From: Frigidibacter sp. SD6-1
Lineage (GTDB): Bacteria > Pseudomonadota > Alphaproteobacteria > Rhodobacterales > Rhodobacteraceae
DNA length: 64,000 bases
Assembly (NCBI RefSeq): GCF_030143255.1
Contig: NZ_JARJNR010000003.1
Location: 62,001 to 126,000 of the forward strand
Direction of reading: 5' to 3'
The notes under the pieces are model-generated. The model searched no databases and was not told the origin of the DNA. It saw only the letters and a program-made list of their open reading frames with translations. Shown in pieces: positions 8,594 through 16,787 of this stretch (position 1 is the first letter of the stretch; the number at the start of each line of letters is the position of its first letter). Made by a program: the position numbers and the translations under genes.

Positions 8594-9538
8594 ATGGCGA
8601 CAAGCTATACCGATCAGTTCTTTGCAATAGATGCGTCGGTGCCGCCCGCCGTGGGCACGCCGATCACCTTCAGCTTGCTGACGATCACCGACCAGAATGA
8701 CGATGGCGATTTCGACCGGTTCAACAATGACAGCGTGAACGGCGCTGACATCCGACGGTCCTGGCCGGGCGACACGATCACGGTGAACGTACCGGGCGTC
8801 GGCAACGTTACCTATACCGGGACAACCTTCGAACTGCAGGGCGGCGGCGTCGTTTTCACGCCCACTGACGGGCAGGTGCTGATGAACGGCACGTTCGTCA
8901 GCTCGACCTTCGTCAACACGCAGGGGCCGACGCTGGCCACCGAGCTTGGGCCCGCCTGTCTTGTCATCGGCACCCGGATCGCGGTGCCTGGCGGCGAGGT
9001 CGCGGTCGAGACGCTGCGACCCGGCGATCTGGTCGAAACGCTCGATCACGGTCCTCAACCGCTGCGCTGGGCGGGGCGCGAGAAGGTGAGGGGGGTCGGT
9101 CCGCTCGCACCGGTCCGTTTCGCGGCAGGTACCCTGGACAATGCGCGCCCACTCTATCTCTCGCCGCAGCACCGCGTCCTGCAGCGCGGCTGGCGGGCAG
9201 ACCTGCATTTCGGTGCCGACGAAGTGCTGGCCGCCGCGCTGCATCTGGTGAACGGTGTCGATGTGACGCGCGCCCCCTGCCGCGAGCTGGTCTATGTCCA
9301 TCTGCTGTTCGATCGGCACGAAATCATTCGCGCGGAAGGCGCGCCGGTCGAAAGCCTCTTGCCCTCGGCCCGGGCGATCGAGCGTGATCCCGCGCTCGCG
9401 GCCGAGATCAGGGCGGTTTTCCCCGAACTGCTGTCGCTGCCTGCCGCCGACCGCCCGCGCGCTGCGCGACCGGTGGTGCCGCCGCGGCACGCACCCGTCC
9501 TGCAACGCTCTCGCACCGCGGTCCGACGGCGGACTTGA
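8594..9538 (+). CDS. Hint-domain protein (Hint_2 type)
   Basis: A 314-residue protein with an acidic, repeat-like N-terminal domain (residues 1-115, rich in D, N, T and G, like calcium-binding secreted proteins) and a Hedgehog/intein-type Hint domain from about C122 (ACLVIGTRI, then PGDLVETLD). The block near residue 195 contains LSPQHRVL, the usual Hint histidine. A short Arg/Pro-rich tail follows. Such proteins are common in Rhodobacteraceae and may self-process, but I see no canonical His-Asn plus Cys/Ser at the end of the Hint fold, so splicing is unlikely. There is no signal peptide, so type I export is possible. It is a single gene with a GGGGGAGG-type RBS. Confidence 0.85.
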   Translation: MATSYTDQFFAIDASVPPAVGTPITFSLLTITDQNDDGDFDRFNNDSVNGADIRRSWPGDTITVNVPGVGNVTYTGTTFELQGGGVVFTPTDGQVLMNGTFVSSTFVNTQGPTLATELGPACLVIGTRIAVPGGEVAVETLRPGDLVETLDHGPQPLRWAGREKVRGVGPLAPVRFAAGTLDNARPLYLSPQHRVLQRGWRADLHFGADEVLAAALHLVNGVDVTRAPCRELVYVHLLFDRHEIIRAEGAPVESLLPSARAIERDPALAAEIRAVFPELLSLPAADRPRAARPVVPPRHAPVLQRSRTAVRRRT

Positions 9539-9568
9539 CCGTGGCGACGCGCGCGTATCTATGAGGCC

Positions 9569-10324
9569 ATGGCCGAGCGCGCGAAAAAACCCAAAACCGC
9601 CTCGCGGCAAGCGAAGCGCCCCGCTCCGCAGGCGGACATTCCGACCTGGGGCGAGCTGGCGCGCATGACCGCGCGGCTTCTTGCGCGCGGGCTTCTCTAT
9701 GCGACGGGCGCGTTCCTTGCGCTTGTCGTGATCTACGCCTTCGTGAACCCGCGCCTGACCCCTTACATAACCGCCGAACGGTTCCGACTGGGCGGGATCG
9801 AGCGGACCTGGGTCGCGATCGGTGACATGCCGCCGGTGGTGGCGCGCGCCTTCGTGGCGGCGGAAGATGCGAACTTCTGCCAGCATTGGGGCTTCGACGT
9901 CAAAGCGATCCGCGCCGCGATCGAGGAGGGCGAGGGGCGGGGCGCCTCGACCATATCGCAGCAGGTCACCAAGAATGTCTTCCTCTGGCAGGGGCGATCC
10001 TGGCTCCGCAAGGCGCTCGAGGGCATCATGACGCCGGTGGTGGAGCTTGTGTGGACCAAGCGACGCATCCTTGAGGTCTATCTGAACGTGGCCGAGACCG
10101 GTCCCGGCCTCTTCGGCGTCGATGCCGCCGCGCGGCATTACTTCGGCGTCGGCGCGGCGGACCTGACCCCGCAACAAGCCGCGCGCCTTGCGGCGGTTCT
10201 GCCCGATCCCAAGGGCCGGAACCCGGCGAAGAACTCGGGCTATATCAAACGCCGCGCCGCGCAGATCGTGCAGGGTGCCGAGACGATCGCCGTCGATGGC
10301 CGCGCCGCCTGTTTTGAAGGCTGA
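9569..10324 (+). CDS. mtgA: Monofunctional biosynthetic peptidoglycan transglycosylase
   Basis: This GT51 enzyme polymerises lipid II into glycan strands at the periplasmic face of the inner membrane. The 251-residue product has a basic N-terminus, one membrane anchor (about residues 41-59) and the family motifs: AAEDANFCQHWGFD with catalytic E99-D100, GASTISQQVTKN near 130, and RRILEVYLN with the second glutamate. Its length is normal. It ends next to a triple-hairpin element, facing the kinase gene on the other strand. Confidence 0.95.
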   Translation: MAERAKKPKTASRQAKRPAPQADIPTWGELARMTARLLARGLLYATGAFLALVVIYAFVNPRLTPYITAERFRLGGIERTWVAIGDMPPVVARAFVAAEDANFCQHWGFDVKAIRAAIEEGEGRGASTISQQVTKNVFLWQGRSWLRKALEGIMTPVVELVWTKRRILEVYLNVAETGPGLFGVDAAARHYFGVGAADLTPQQAARLAAVLPDPKGRNPAKNSGYIKRRAAQIVQGAETIAVDGRAACFEG

Positions 10325-10347
10325 TACCAGACTGCCCGCTCCAGTGT

Positions 10348-10418
10348 CCGGATTTCGATACGAAATCCGGATCGGACCCTTTCAAAGGGTCCGGCCCGAA
10401 ATCTTTGCAAGATTTCGG
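10348..10418. repeat. Three tandem perfect hairpins between convergent genes
   Basis: Three palindromes stand back to back: 10348-10370 (10-bp stem CCGGATTTCG, loop ATA), 10374-10392 (9-bp stem GGACCCTTT around one C) and 10396-10418 (10-bp stem CCGAAATCTT, loop TGC). The first and third share the GATTTCG/CGAAATC core in opposite order. They fill most of the 102-nt gap between mtgA and the kinase gene. The site suits a bidirectional terminator or a palindromic intergenic repeat; there is no T-tract on either side. Confidence 0.85.
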
Positions 10419-10426
10419 CGTGCGCC

Positions 10427-11344
10427 TCAGATATCGACGAGGGCGCCGCGCTGGCCGATGACGCGCCCCGAAACGGCCGCGGCTTTGGTGATGGCCGTAG
10501 CGGGCGCCGCGCCGACAAGGGTTGCGGCGAGGTAGGCCGCGTTGAAACTGTCGCCTGCGGCGGTCGTATCGACCAGTTCGCGGACCGGCGGCGGCTGGTA
10601 TCGTCCGCGACCCTCGGCGCCTTGCCAGAAGATTTCCGCCGCGCCGTTCTTGACCACCACCTCGCGCGCGCCGCCCTGAAGATAGCGCGCCGCTGTCGCC
10701 TCCGGTCTTGCGTCGCCGAAGGCCGCTCTTTCATCCTCGAACGAGGGCAGGACAAGATCCGCGCCCGCCGCCGCACGGCTGATCCAGCAGCACATCGTCT
10801 GACGATCGGGCCAGAGACGCGGGCGGAGGTTCGGGTCGAAGATCACCCGGGCGCCGCGTGCCCGCGCGGCGCTGAGCGCCGACAGCAGGATCTCCCGGTC
10901 CGCCTCCGGCAGGATCGCCAGCGTGATGCCGGAGAAGACGAGCGCCTCAGCGCCGCCGAATGCGTCATCGAGCCGCGCCCGGTCCGCCGCCAGGAAGCGG
11001 GCCGCCGACTGGTCGCGCCAGTAGGAAAAGCTGCGCTCGCCCCGGTCGAGCGAGATGACATAGAGGCCCGGCGCCCGCCCCGCTATCGTGGCAACATGAT
11101 CGGTGCCGATCCCGGCATCGGTCATGAAGGCCCGCATCCGTGCCGACATAGGATCGTCGCCAAGCGCGGTCAGATAGTCGACCTGCCAGGCCGCGGGCAG
11201 CAGCCTGCGCAGATACCAGGCCATGTTGAACGTGTCGCCCGCGAAGCCTTGACGAAACTGGCCGCCACCGGCGGCGTCACCCGCTGGCGCGAATTCCACC
11301 ATACATTCGCCGATGGCGACGATACGCCTGCTTTCCCTCGCCAT
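10427..11344 (-). CDS. kdgK: PfkB-family sugar kinase, probably 2-dehydro-3-deoxygluconokinase
   Basis: A 305-residue ribokinase-like enzyme. The start (RIVAIGECMVEF, then GFAGDTFNMAWYLRR) matches KdgK proteins, which phosphorylate 2-keto-3-deoxygluconate to KDPG for the Entner-Doudoroff route. The C-terminal anion-hole motif DTTAAGDSFN gives the catalytic base D265, and IFDPNLRPRLW is the usual PfkB middle signature. Substrate choice between KDG and related keto-deoxy sugars cannot be settled from sequence. No KDPG aldolase is adjacent; the KDPGal-type aldolase lies at 31.9 kb. Confidence 0.85.
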   Translation of the reverse strand: MARESRRIVAIGECMVEFAPAGDAAGGGQFRQGFAGDTFNMAWYLRRLLPAAWQVDYLTALGDDPMSARMRAFMTDAGIGTDHVATIAGRAPGLYVISLDRGERSFSYWRDQSAARFLAADRARLDDAFGGAEALVFSGITLAILPEADREILLSALSAARARGARVIFDPNLRPRLWPDRQTMCCWISRAAAGADLVLPSFEDERAAFGDARPEATAARYLQGGAREVVVKNGAAEIFWQGAEGRGRYQPPPVRELVDTTAAGDSFNAAYLAATLVGAAPATAITKAAAVSGRVIGQRGALVDI

Positions 11345-11377
11345 GCCGGAGTATCTGCCTTGCCCGATATGTCCGGT

Positions 11378-11632
11378 TCAGCCCGTCCGCGCCAGCCGCA
11401 GAAGCACCAGAAGGATCACCGCGCCGATCGTTGCATGGATAATCGCCGCCACCATGCCGCCCCCCATCCCGAGGCCGATCGCCGGCAGGATGAAACTCGC
11501 AACGAAGGCGCCGAGGATGCCGACGACGATATTGCCGACAAGGCCGAAGCCATAGCCCTTGACGATCTGGCCCGCGAGCCAGCCCGCGACCGCGCCGACG
11601 ATCAGCATCACGATGACAGAGTTCAGACCCAT
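11378..11632 (-). CDS. GlsB/YeaQ/YmgE-family small membrane protein
   Basis: An 84-residue, very hydrophobic, glycine-rich protein with three membrane helices and the family's GWLAGQIVKGYGFGLVGNIVVG stretch (only its first 20 residues are diagnostic). Family members are stress-linked inner-membrane proteins of unknown mechanism, formerly called transglycosylase-associated proteins. AGGGAGGA lies 5 nt before the ATG on the minus strand. It stands alone between the kinase and MsrQ-like genes. Confidence 0.88.
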   Translation of the reverse strand: MGLNSVIVMLIVGAVAGWLAGQIVKGYGFGLVGNIVVGILGAFVASFILPAIGLGMGGGMVAAIIHATIGAVILLVLLRLARTG

Positions 11633-11710
11633 CGCATCCTCCCTTTTGCGGCGAGGCTAGCATGGGCGGGCGGGCGACCCCAGCACAATCTCTCCGCGCG
11701 TCGCGGAAGG

Positions 11711-12289
11711 TCAGGCGCCGCCGTAGCGCCGCCGGGCGCGGGCGATGCGCCAGAGCGACAGGAGGATCAGCGGCAGGCTCCAGACCAGCGCCGGGGCGAG
11801 GCCGTCGGTCATGGCCCAGTGGATGAAGGTCAGGATCGCCGCAGGATAGACCCAGCGTTGCAGGCGCTTCCAGCCCGGCCCCATGCGCCGCACGGCGGCA
11901 TCGGTCGAGGTCCAGGCCAGCGCAAGCATGATCGCCCCCGCGACCCAGCCGGTGGCGATTTCGGGGCGAATGAAGCTGCGCGCCAGACTGCCGAGATTGG
12001 CGTTGACCAGCCAGAAGACCAGATGCAGCAGCGTATAGAGAAAGCTTGCCACGCCAAGGTTGCGCCGCCGCGCCTTGAGCCAGGGCAGCGGCCCCAGAAG
12101 CAGCATGAGCGGCGTCACCATCAGCGTGACGAACAGAAGGACGGCCGCGATCTCGCCCGACAAGGGCACATAGGCGTGCTTGCCGTGGGTGACGAACCTT
12201 TCCCAGGTCAGCCAGAGGCCGGGGGCGGCGAGAAGCGCCCAGAACAGATAGATCCCTGCCTTGCCGCCGGTACCGCGATGTCCTGCCAT
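11711..12289 (-). CDS. MsrQ-like (YedZ) heme-binding membrane protein
   Basis: A 192-residue integral membrane protein with about six helices and the ferric-reductase-like core. The family signature RRRNLGVASFLYTLLHL (residues 74-90, H89) and the AWTSTDAAVRRMGPGWKRL stretch match MsrQ, which passes quinol electrons through heme b to the periplasmic methionine sulfoxide reductase MsrP. Two deviations matter: the second conserved histidine of the usual LHR motif is Q144 (RLQRWVY), and no msrP gene is adjacent. H157 is present. It may therefore be a relative with another partner. Confidence 0.78.
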   Translation of the reverse strand: MAGHRGTGGKAGIYLFWALLAAPGLWLTWERFVTHGKHAYVPLSGEIAAVLLFVTLMVTPLMLLLGPLPWLKARRRNLGVASFLYTLLHLVFWLVNANLGSLARSFIRPEIATGWVAGAIMLALAWTSTDAAVRRMGPGWKRLQRWVYPAAILTFIHWAMTDGLAPALVWSLPLILLSLWRIARARRRYGGA

Positions 12290-12301
12290 GACTCGCCTCT
12301 G

Positions 12302-13789
12302 TTATTCCGCTGCGATTGCCGGGGCAGACGCGCCCGCGGTCTCTTCGTCGCGCTTGATCTCGAATTCCTCGTGGTAGGAGCGTTCCACGTTCACATTCCA
12401 GACGTCAAGCTTGGCACCGAGGATATTGCGCGCGGCATACATGGCCGACAGCATCGAATGGTCCTGGTTGTTGTAGCGGTGAAGGCCGTTGCGGCCGACC
12501 GTCTGGAAGTTTTCGAGCCCCATGATCCAGTCTTCCAGCACGTCGAGCGCCTCGCGGTATTCGCCGTCATAGACCGGATAGGCCTTGGGCTGGCGGATGA
12601 TCGCGGCGCCGATCACGTCGGTGGCCTTCGCGAGACCGAGCTGCTCCAGCTCCTCCGCCGCAAGCGCGCGCAGGTCCTCGTCCTTCATCTCCCACAGGCC
12701 GTCGCCTTCCTGGCAGAAATATTCCATGCCGATCGAGGCGGTGTTCTGGTCGGGCAGCATCTCCTTCGACCAGGCGCGGAAGTTCTGGATGCGGCCGACC
12801 TTCACCTTGGGCGAGTGGATGTAAATCCAGTTGTCCTTGAACGGGTCGGCATGGTCGAGAACCAGCGTCACGATCAGGAAGTCGCGGTATTTCAGTTTGT
12901 TCGCGGCCTCGACCACTTCGGGCGGCGGCGGCGGATCCATGCACAGGATCAGATCGCGCAGCGCCATCGTGTTGATGAAGTGATCGCCCTCGATCCGCTC
13001 TTCGACCGGGGCGGAGCCGTCCTTGGACCAGTGCTTCACATCGACCGAGGTCACGCGGTTGCCCTTGCGGTTCACCCGGACGACCGGCGACTGCATCTGC
13101 ACCTCGCCGCCCTGCTCGCGCACCATGTCGCGGCATTTTTCCCACATCATGCCGGGGCCGAGGCGGGGGTACTGGAATTCCTCGATCAGCGAGGTTGTAT
13201 CGTTCGAACCCGAGATCGCATTCCAGACCGCCTTGAAGAGCGACAGGTTCTTGATGCGCTGCGCGGCCCAGTCGGCGCGGATCTCTTTCGGGTCGATGCC
13301 CCAGACCTTCTGGGTGTAGCTGCGGAAGAAATGCATGTAGAGGCGCCCGCCAAAGCGGTTGATCACCCATTCCTCGAAGCTTTCCTCGCGGCGGAAGGGG
13401 CGGACCTGCCATTTGAAATAAGACAGCATGATCCGCATGCTTTCATAGGGACCGATATTGGTCAGCGCGTTGAAAAGTTTCAGCGGATAGTCGAAGAATT
13501 TCTCGCGGTAGTAGATGCGGCTCAGGCGCGGGACGGTGATGAAATCGTCCTTCAGCACCTCGTGCCACATGTCGTCCACTTCCTTCACCTTGGTGAAGAA
13601 GCGGTGGCCGCCGATGTCGAACCGGTAGCCGTTGTTGGATTCGGTACGGGAAATGCCGCCGACCATGTCGGACGCTTCCAGCACGACCGGACGATGGCGC
13701 TTGCTGCGCTTTTGCAGTTCATAGGCCGCAGTCAAGCCCGCAGGCCCCGCGCCGATGACCACGACGGGGCTCGTTTTGCCGTCATTCAT
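12302..13789 (-). CDS. FAD-dependent oxidoreductase, UDP-galactopyranose-mutase-like
   Basis: A 495-residue flavoprotein with an N-terminal FAD fold (VVVIGAGPAGLTAAYELQKR), the GGISRTE segment, and the IGGHRFFTK block typical of NAD(P)/FAD-dependent proteins found with glycosyltransferases. Family relatives include UDP-galactopyranose mutase and protoporphyrinogen-oxidase-like enzymes; the substrate here is not known. I start at the ATG before NDGKTSPVVVIG; upstream in-frame GTG codons are possible. The 3' end is 12 nt from the MsrQ-like gene. A second, clearly divergent paralogue lies at 24.7-26.1 kb. Confidence 0.82.
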   Translation of the reverse strand: MNDGKTSPVVVIGAGPAGLTAAYELQKRSKRHRPVVLEASDMVGGISRTESNNGYRFDIGGHRFFTKVKEVDDMWHEVLKDDFITVPRLSRIYYREKFFDYPLKLFNALTNIGPYESMRIMLSYFKWQVRPFRREESFEEWVINRFGGRLYMHFFRSYTQKVWGIDPKEIRADWAAQRIKNLSLFKAVWNAISGSNDTTSLIEEFQYPRLGPGMMWEKCRDMVREQGGEVQMQSPVVRVNRKGNRVTSVDVKHWSKDGSAPVEERIEGDHFINTMALRDLILCMDPPPPPEVVEAANKLKYRDFLIVTLVLDHADPFKDNWIYIHSPKVKVGRIQNFRAWSKEMLPDQNTASIGMEYFCQEGDGLWEMKDEDLRALAAEELEQLGLAKATDVIGAAIIRQPKAYPVYDGEYREALDVLEDWIMGLENFQTVGRNGLHRYNNQDHSMLSAMYAARNILGAKLDVWNVNVERSYHEEFEIKRDEETAGASAPAIAAE

Positions 13790-14077
13790 GTTGCTCACCA
13801 CCACTTCCGAAATGCCAGAATTAAAAAGTCCAAGAAACGTCTCAACAAATGCACCACCCACGCCGTTCCATCATACTACGCCATCTTGCAGCCACCAAAC
13901 GCGAGATCACATTTTGGCCACATTTCATGACGGATTCCGGAACCAATCCGGGTGGAACCGCATCCATCTTCCGCATCTGGCGCGCAAACGGCGCGATCTT
14001 CCGCCGGCGGCACACGCATAAGTTGAATATCGTTGTTTCCAATATGGTAACAGCGCATCGATTCGCCCCTGTGCCGC
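13790..14077. other. 288-nt relatively AT-rich gap upstream of the flavoprotein gene
   Basis: This stretch is clearly richer in A/T than its surroundings (for example AATTAAAAAG near 13822 and AATATCG near 14027). It should carry the promoter of the flavoprotein gene, read leftwards. An imperfect dyad GTTTCC-AATAT-GGTAAC lies at 14035-14051. No coding signal is convincing; the short frames crossing it have no family likeness. Confidence 0.4.
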
Positions 14078-15424
14078 TCAGATCTTGACGAGCGCGCCGC
14101 CGACGGCGGGCGCGTCGGAGGTCGAGAAGACGTTGCGCGTGTCCAGAAGAAGGCGCGCTGCCCGCGCGACCAGCGCATAGTCGACGGCGCTGTGATCAGT
14201 CGTCACCACCACCGCATCATAGGCTTTCACCGCCGCCTCCGTCAGTTCGACCGACCGGCGACCGGCAAGAGCGGGGTGATCGCGCGTCACCGGCATGATC
14301 GGGAAATAGGGGTCGTGATAGTCGCAGGCCGCCCCCATCGCCTCGAGCCGCCCGAGAATGGCGAGCGCGGGGCTTTCGCGCGTGTCCTCGACGTTCTTCT
14401 TGTAGGCGATGCCGAGGATCAGCACCCGCGCGCCCGAAACCGGGCGCCCGCGCTTGCCAAGCTCCACCGCGACGCGGCCCGCGATCAGGTCGGGCGCCTC
14501 GTCATTGTTGCGGCGGGCGAGGTCGATGATCGGCGTCGCCGACCCCACATCGCGCGCCCGCCAGCTGAGATAGACCGGCGACACCGGAATGCAGTCGCCG
14601 CCGATCCCCGGGCCCGGGTAGAAGGGCATGTAGCCGAAGGGCTTGGTCGCCGCCGCCTGCACCACTTCCCAGACATCGACGCCCATCGCCTCCATCGCCA
14701 CCTTCATCTCGTTGACGAGTGCGATGTTCACCGTGCGGAAGCTGTTCTCTGCCAGCTTCACCGCCTCGGCGGTGGCGAGCGACGACACGGGCACGGTGCG
14801 GGTGACGACCGACGAATAGAACCGGTCGAGCAGGTCGCGCGACTGCGCATCGTCGGCGCCGACGATCTTCGGGATCGACTTGGTGTCGAACTTCGCATTG
14901 CCGGGGTCCTCGCGTTCGGGCGAGAAGCCGAGGAAGAAATCCTGCCCGGCCCTGAAGCCGCTGCGTTCCAGGATCGGTTTGACGACGGTCGCGGTCGCAC
15001 CGGGCCAGACGGTGCTTTCGAGCACCACGAGCTGGCCGGGCCGCAGTTGCGCGGAAACGGTTTCGGCGGCGCGGATGACGTAGGACATGTCCGGCTCGCG
15101 CGCCTCGGACAGGGGCGTCGGCACGCAGATCAGGATGATATCGGCGGCAGCAAGGATCGCCGGGTCCGAACAGGCCGAGAAGCGCCCGCCCTTCACCGCG
15201 CTGGCGATCCGGTCCTCGGCAAAATAGGAGATCACCCGCTCGCCCGCGTTGATCTGCGCGACACGCGCCGCGTTCAGGTCGAACCCGGTGACCGGAAAGC
15301 CGCATTCGCTGATCGTCAGCGCCAGCGGCAGGCCGACATAGCCGAGGCCAACGGTCGTCACCCGCGCCTCGCGTGCCGCGATCTTGTCCTTGAGCGAAGA
15401 ATACATCGAAAAAGCTGCCGTCAT
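14078..15424 (-). CDS. Nucleotide sugar dehydrogenase, WbpA/TviB type (UDP-HexNAc 6-dehydrogenase)
   Basis: A 448-residue enzyme that oxidises the C6 hydroxyl of a UDP-sugar to a uronate with two NAD+. The Rossmann start (VGLGYVGLPLA), STVWPGAT, FSPEREDPGN, LAENSFRTVNIALVNEM, the catalytic C278 in GPGIGGDCIPV and GIAYKKNVEDTRESP are all present. FSPEREDPGN favours the UDP-GlcNAc/GalNAc group over UDP-glucose dehydrogenases. The start follows a GGGGTTTTC run; the longer upstream reading frame has no family likeness. It stands alone on the minus strand, divergent from the epimerase operon. Confidence 0.9.
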   Translation of the reverse strand: MTAAFSMYSSLKDKIAAREARVTTVGLGYVGLPLALTISECGFPVTGFDLNAARVAQINAGERVISYFAEDRIASAVKGGRFSACSDPAILAAADIILICVPTPLSEAREPDMSYVIRAAETVSAQLRPGQLVVLESTVWPGATATVVKPILERSGFRAGQDFFLGFSPEREDPGNAKFDTKSIPKIVGADDAQSRDLLDRFYSSVVTRTVPVSSLATAEAVKLAENSFRTVNIALVNEMKVAMEAMGVDVWEVVQAAATKPFGYMPFYPGPGIGGDCIPVSPVYLSWRARDVGSATPIIDLARRNNDEAPDLIAGRVAVELGKRGRPVSGARVLILGIAYKKNVEDTRESPALAILGRLEAMGAACDYHDPYFPIMPVTRDHPALAGRRSVELTEAAVKAYDAVVVTTDHSAVDYALVARAARLLLDTRNVFSTSDAPAVGGALVKI

Positions 15425-15815
15425 GAAAACCCCGAAACTGGGCGATGATCCAATTTGGAAAGACTTCCCCGCACCGAACCCGACCGTCAAACGCGGGCAC
15501 CGCATTGGACCCGCGTCCTCATACAATGGCAAAACCTTGGCGAACTGTCGCGAAACCCGCGCCAATATCCGTCGCCTTCCCACCCACTCGACCCAGCAAT
15601 AGCAGAGTCGCGACCTGTCAGAAATGGCGGAATTCCTGCCCCGTGAGGGCTGGGCCCGCGACGGCATCGCCCCGCGACAAAATCAGGGGCCGATGACGAT
15701 TGTCGCCCGATGCGCGACAGGTCCTCGTTTCCCGCGTGCGCGATCCAACGGCTGCTGCTAACCTGCGCCGATAGTTGACAGATTACCGCGCGCGGCACGG
15801 GGGCGCATTTCAGGC
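15425..15815. other. 391-nt divergent intergenic region in the glycan locus
   Basis: It lies between two divergent glycan genes and so must hold both promoters. A perfect TTGACA is at 15775-15780, 36 nt before the epimerase ATG, but no good -10 box follows at 16-18 nt. GTCGCGAC-type and CGCGAC words recur several times. I see no gene in it. Confidence 0.4.
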
Positions 15816-16787
15816 ATGCAGATTCTCATTACCGGCGGCGCCGGATTCATCGGTTCCCATCTGGCCGAGCGGCTGGTGCGCGAGGGCCATCAGGTCACGG
15901 TGCTGGACGACCTTTCGACCGGGCGGCGCGAGAATCTTGCCGCGCTTGAAGGCTCGAACGCGCTGAGGTTCGTCGAAGGCACGATCCTCGATGCCGACAT
16001 GGTGGGCGACCTCGCAGGCGGGGTCGATGTGATCTTTCACCTCGCCGCCGCTGTCGGCGTGAAGAAGATCATGGATGAACCTTCCCGCTCGATCCTGACG
16101 AATGTCGGCGGGACCGAGACGGTGCTGAAGGCGGCGCTCCGCCGCAAGACGCTCACCTTCGTGGCCTCGACCTCCGAGGTTTACGGGAAGGCGAAGAAAT
16201 TTCCCTTCAGCGAGGATGACGATCTGACCATCGGCGCCACGAAGAACCTGCGCTGGTCCTATGCCTGCGCCAAGACGCTCGACGAATTCCTTGCCCTTGC
16301 CTATGCGCGCGAGGAAGGCCTGCCGGTCGTGATCCCGCGCTTTTTCAACACCACCGGCCCGCGTCAGACCGGGCGCTATGGCATGGTGGTGCCCAACTTC
16401 ATCGAGGCGGCGCTGGACGGGCGGCCGCTGATGGTCCACGGCACGGGCGAGCAGACCCGCTGTTTCGGCCATGTGGCCGACGTGGTCGAGGCGCTGATGC
16501 GGCTGATGGCGGCGCCCGAGGCGCGCGGGCAGGTGTTCAATGTCGCGAACGATCAGGAAGTGTCGATCAAGGGGTTGGCCGAACGGGTGATCGCCCAGGC
16601 CGGGTCGCGGTCGGAAATCCGGCTGGTGCCCTATGACACGGTCTATCCCGAAGGGTTCGAGGATATGGAGCGTCGCCTGCCGGACGTGACGAAACTCCAA
16701 CGCACCATCGGCTTCCGCCCGACGCGCGGCCTTGACGAGATCATCGGCGACATCCTTGCCGAAAAGCGCGCGGCGCGGGGCGTGTGA
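15816..16787 (+). CDS. NAD-dependent epimerase/dehydratase (nucleotide-sugar, extended SDR)
   Basis: A 323-residue extended short-chain dehydrogenase with NAD motif GGAGFIGS (residues 7-14), the serine block ASTSEVYGK (117-125) and the Y149-x3-K153 pair (SYACAKTLDEF). It resembles GalE-like and UDP-uronate-processing epimerases; the exact sugar is not assignable. It is the first gene of a tight three-gene unit with the GT39-like protein and the GMC oxidoreductase, with a TGATG overlap into the next gene. Confidence 0.85.
   Translation: MQILITGGAGFIGSHLAERLVREGHQVTVLDDLSTGRRENLAALEGSNALRFVEGTILDADMVGDLAGGVDVIFHLAAAVGVKKIMDEPSRSILTNVGGTETVLKAALRRKTLTFVASTSEVYGKAKKFPFSEDDDLTIGATKNLRWSYACAKTLDEFLALAYAREEGLPVVIPRFFNTTGPRQTGRYGMVVPNFIEAALDGRPLMVHGTGEQTRCFGHVADVVEALMRLMAAPEARGQVFNVANDQEVSIKGLAERVIAQAGSRSEIRLVPYDTVYPEGFEDMERRLPDVTKLQRTIGFRPTRGLDEIIGDILAEKRAARGV

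Noticed and set aside
10622-13930. A 1102-codon open frame on the plus strand
   Set aside because: It runs antisense to the kinase, GlsB-like, MsrQ-like and flavoprotein genes, all of which have clear family motifs. Such frames arise from GC-rich third positions. Its composition is full of R, H, D and A without any domain.
16650-16680. A second GGTTCGA word
   Set aside because: It is in the epimerase gene; no tRNA fold around it.
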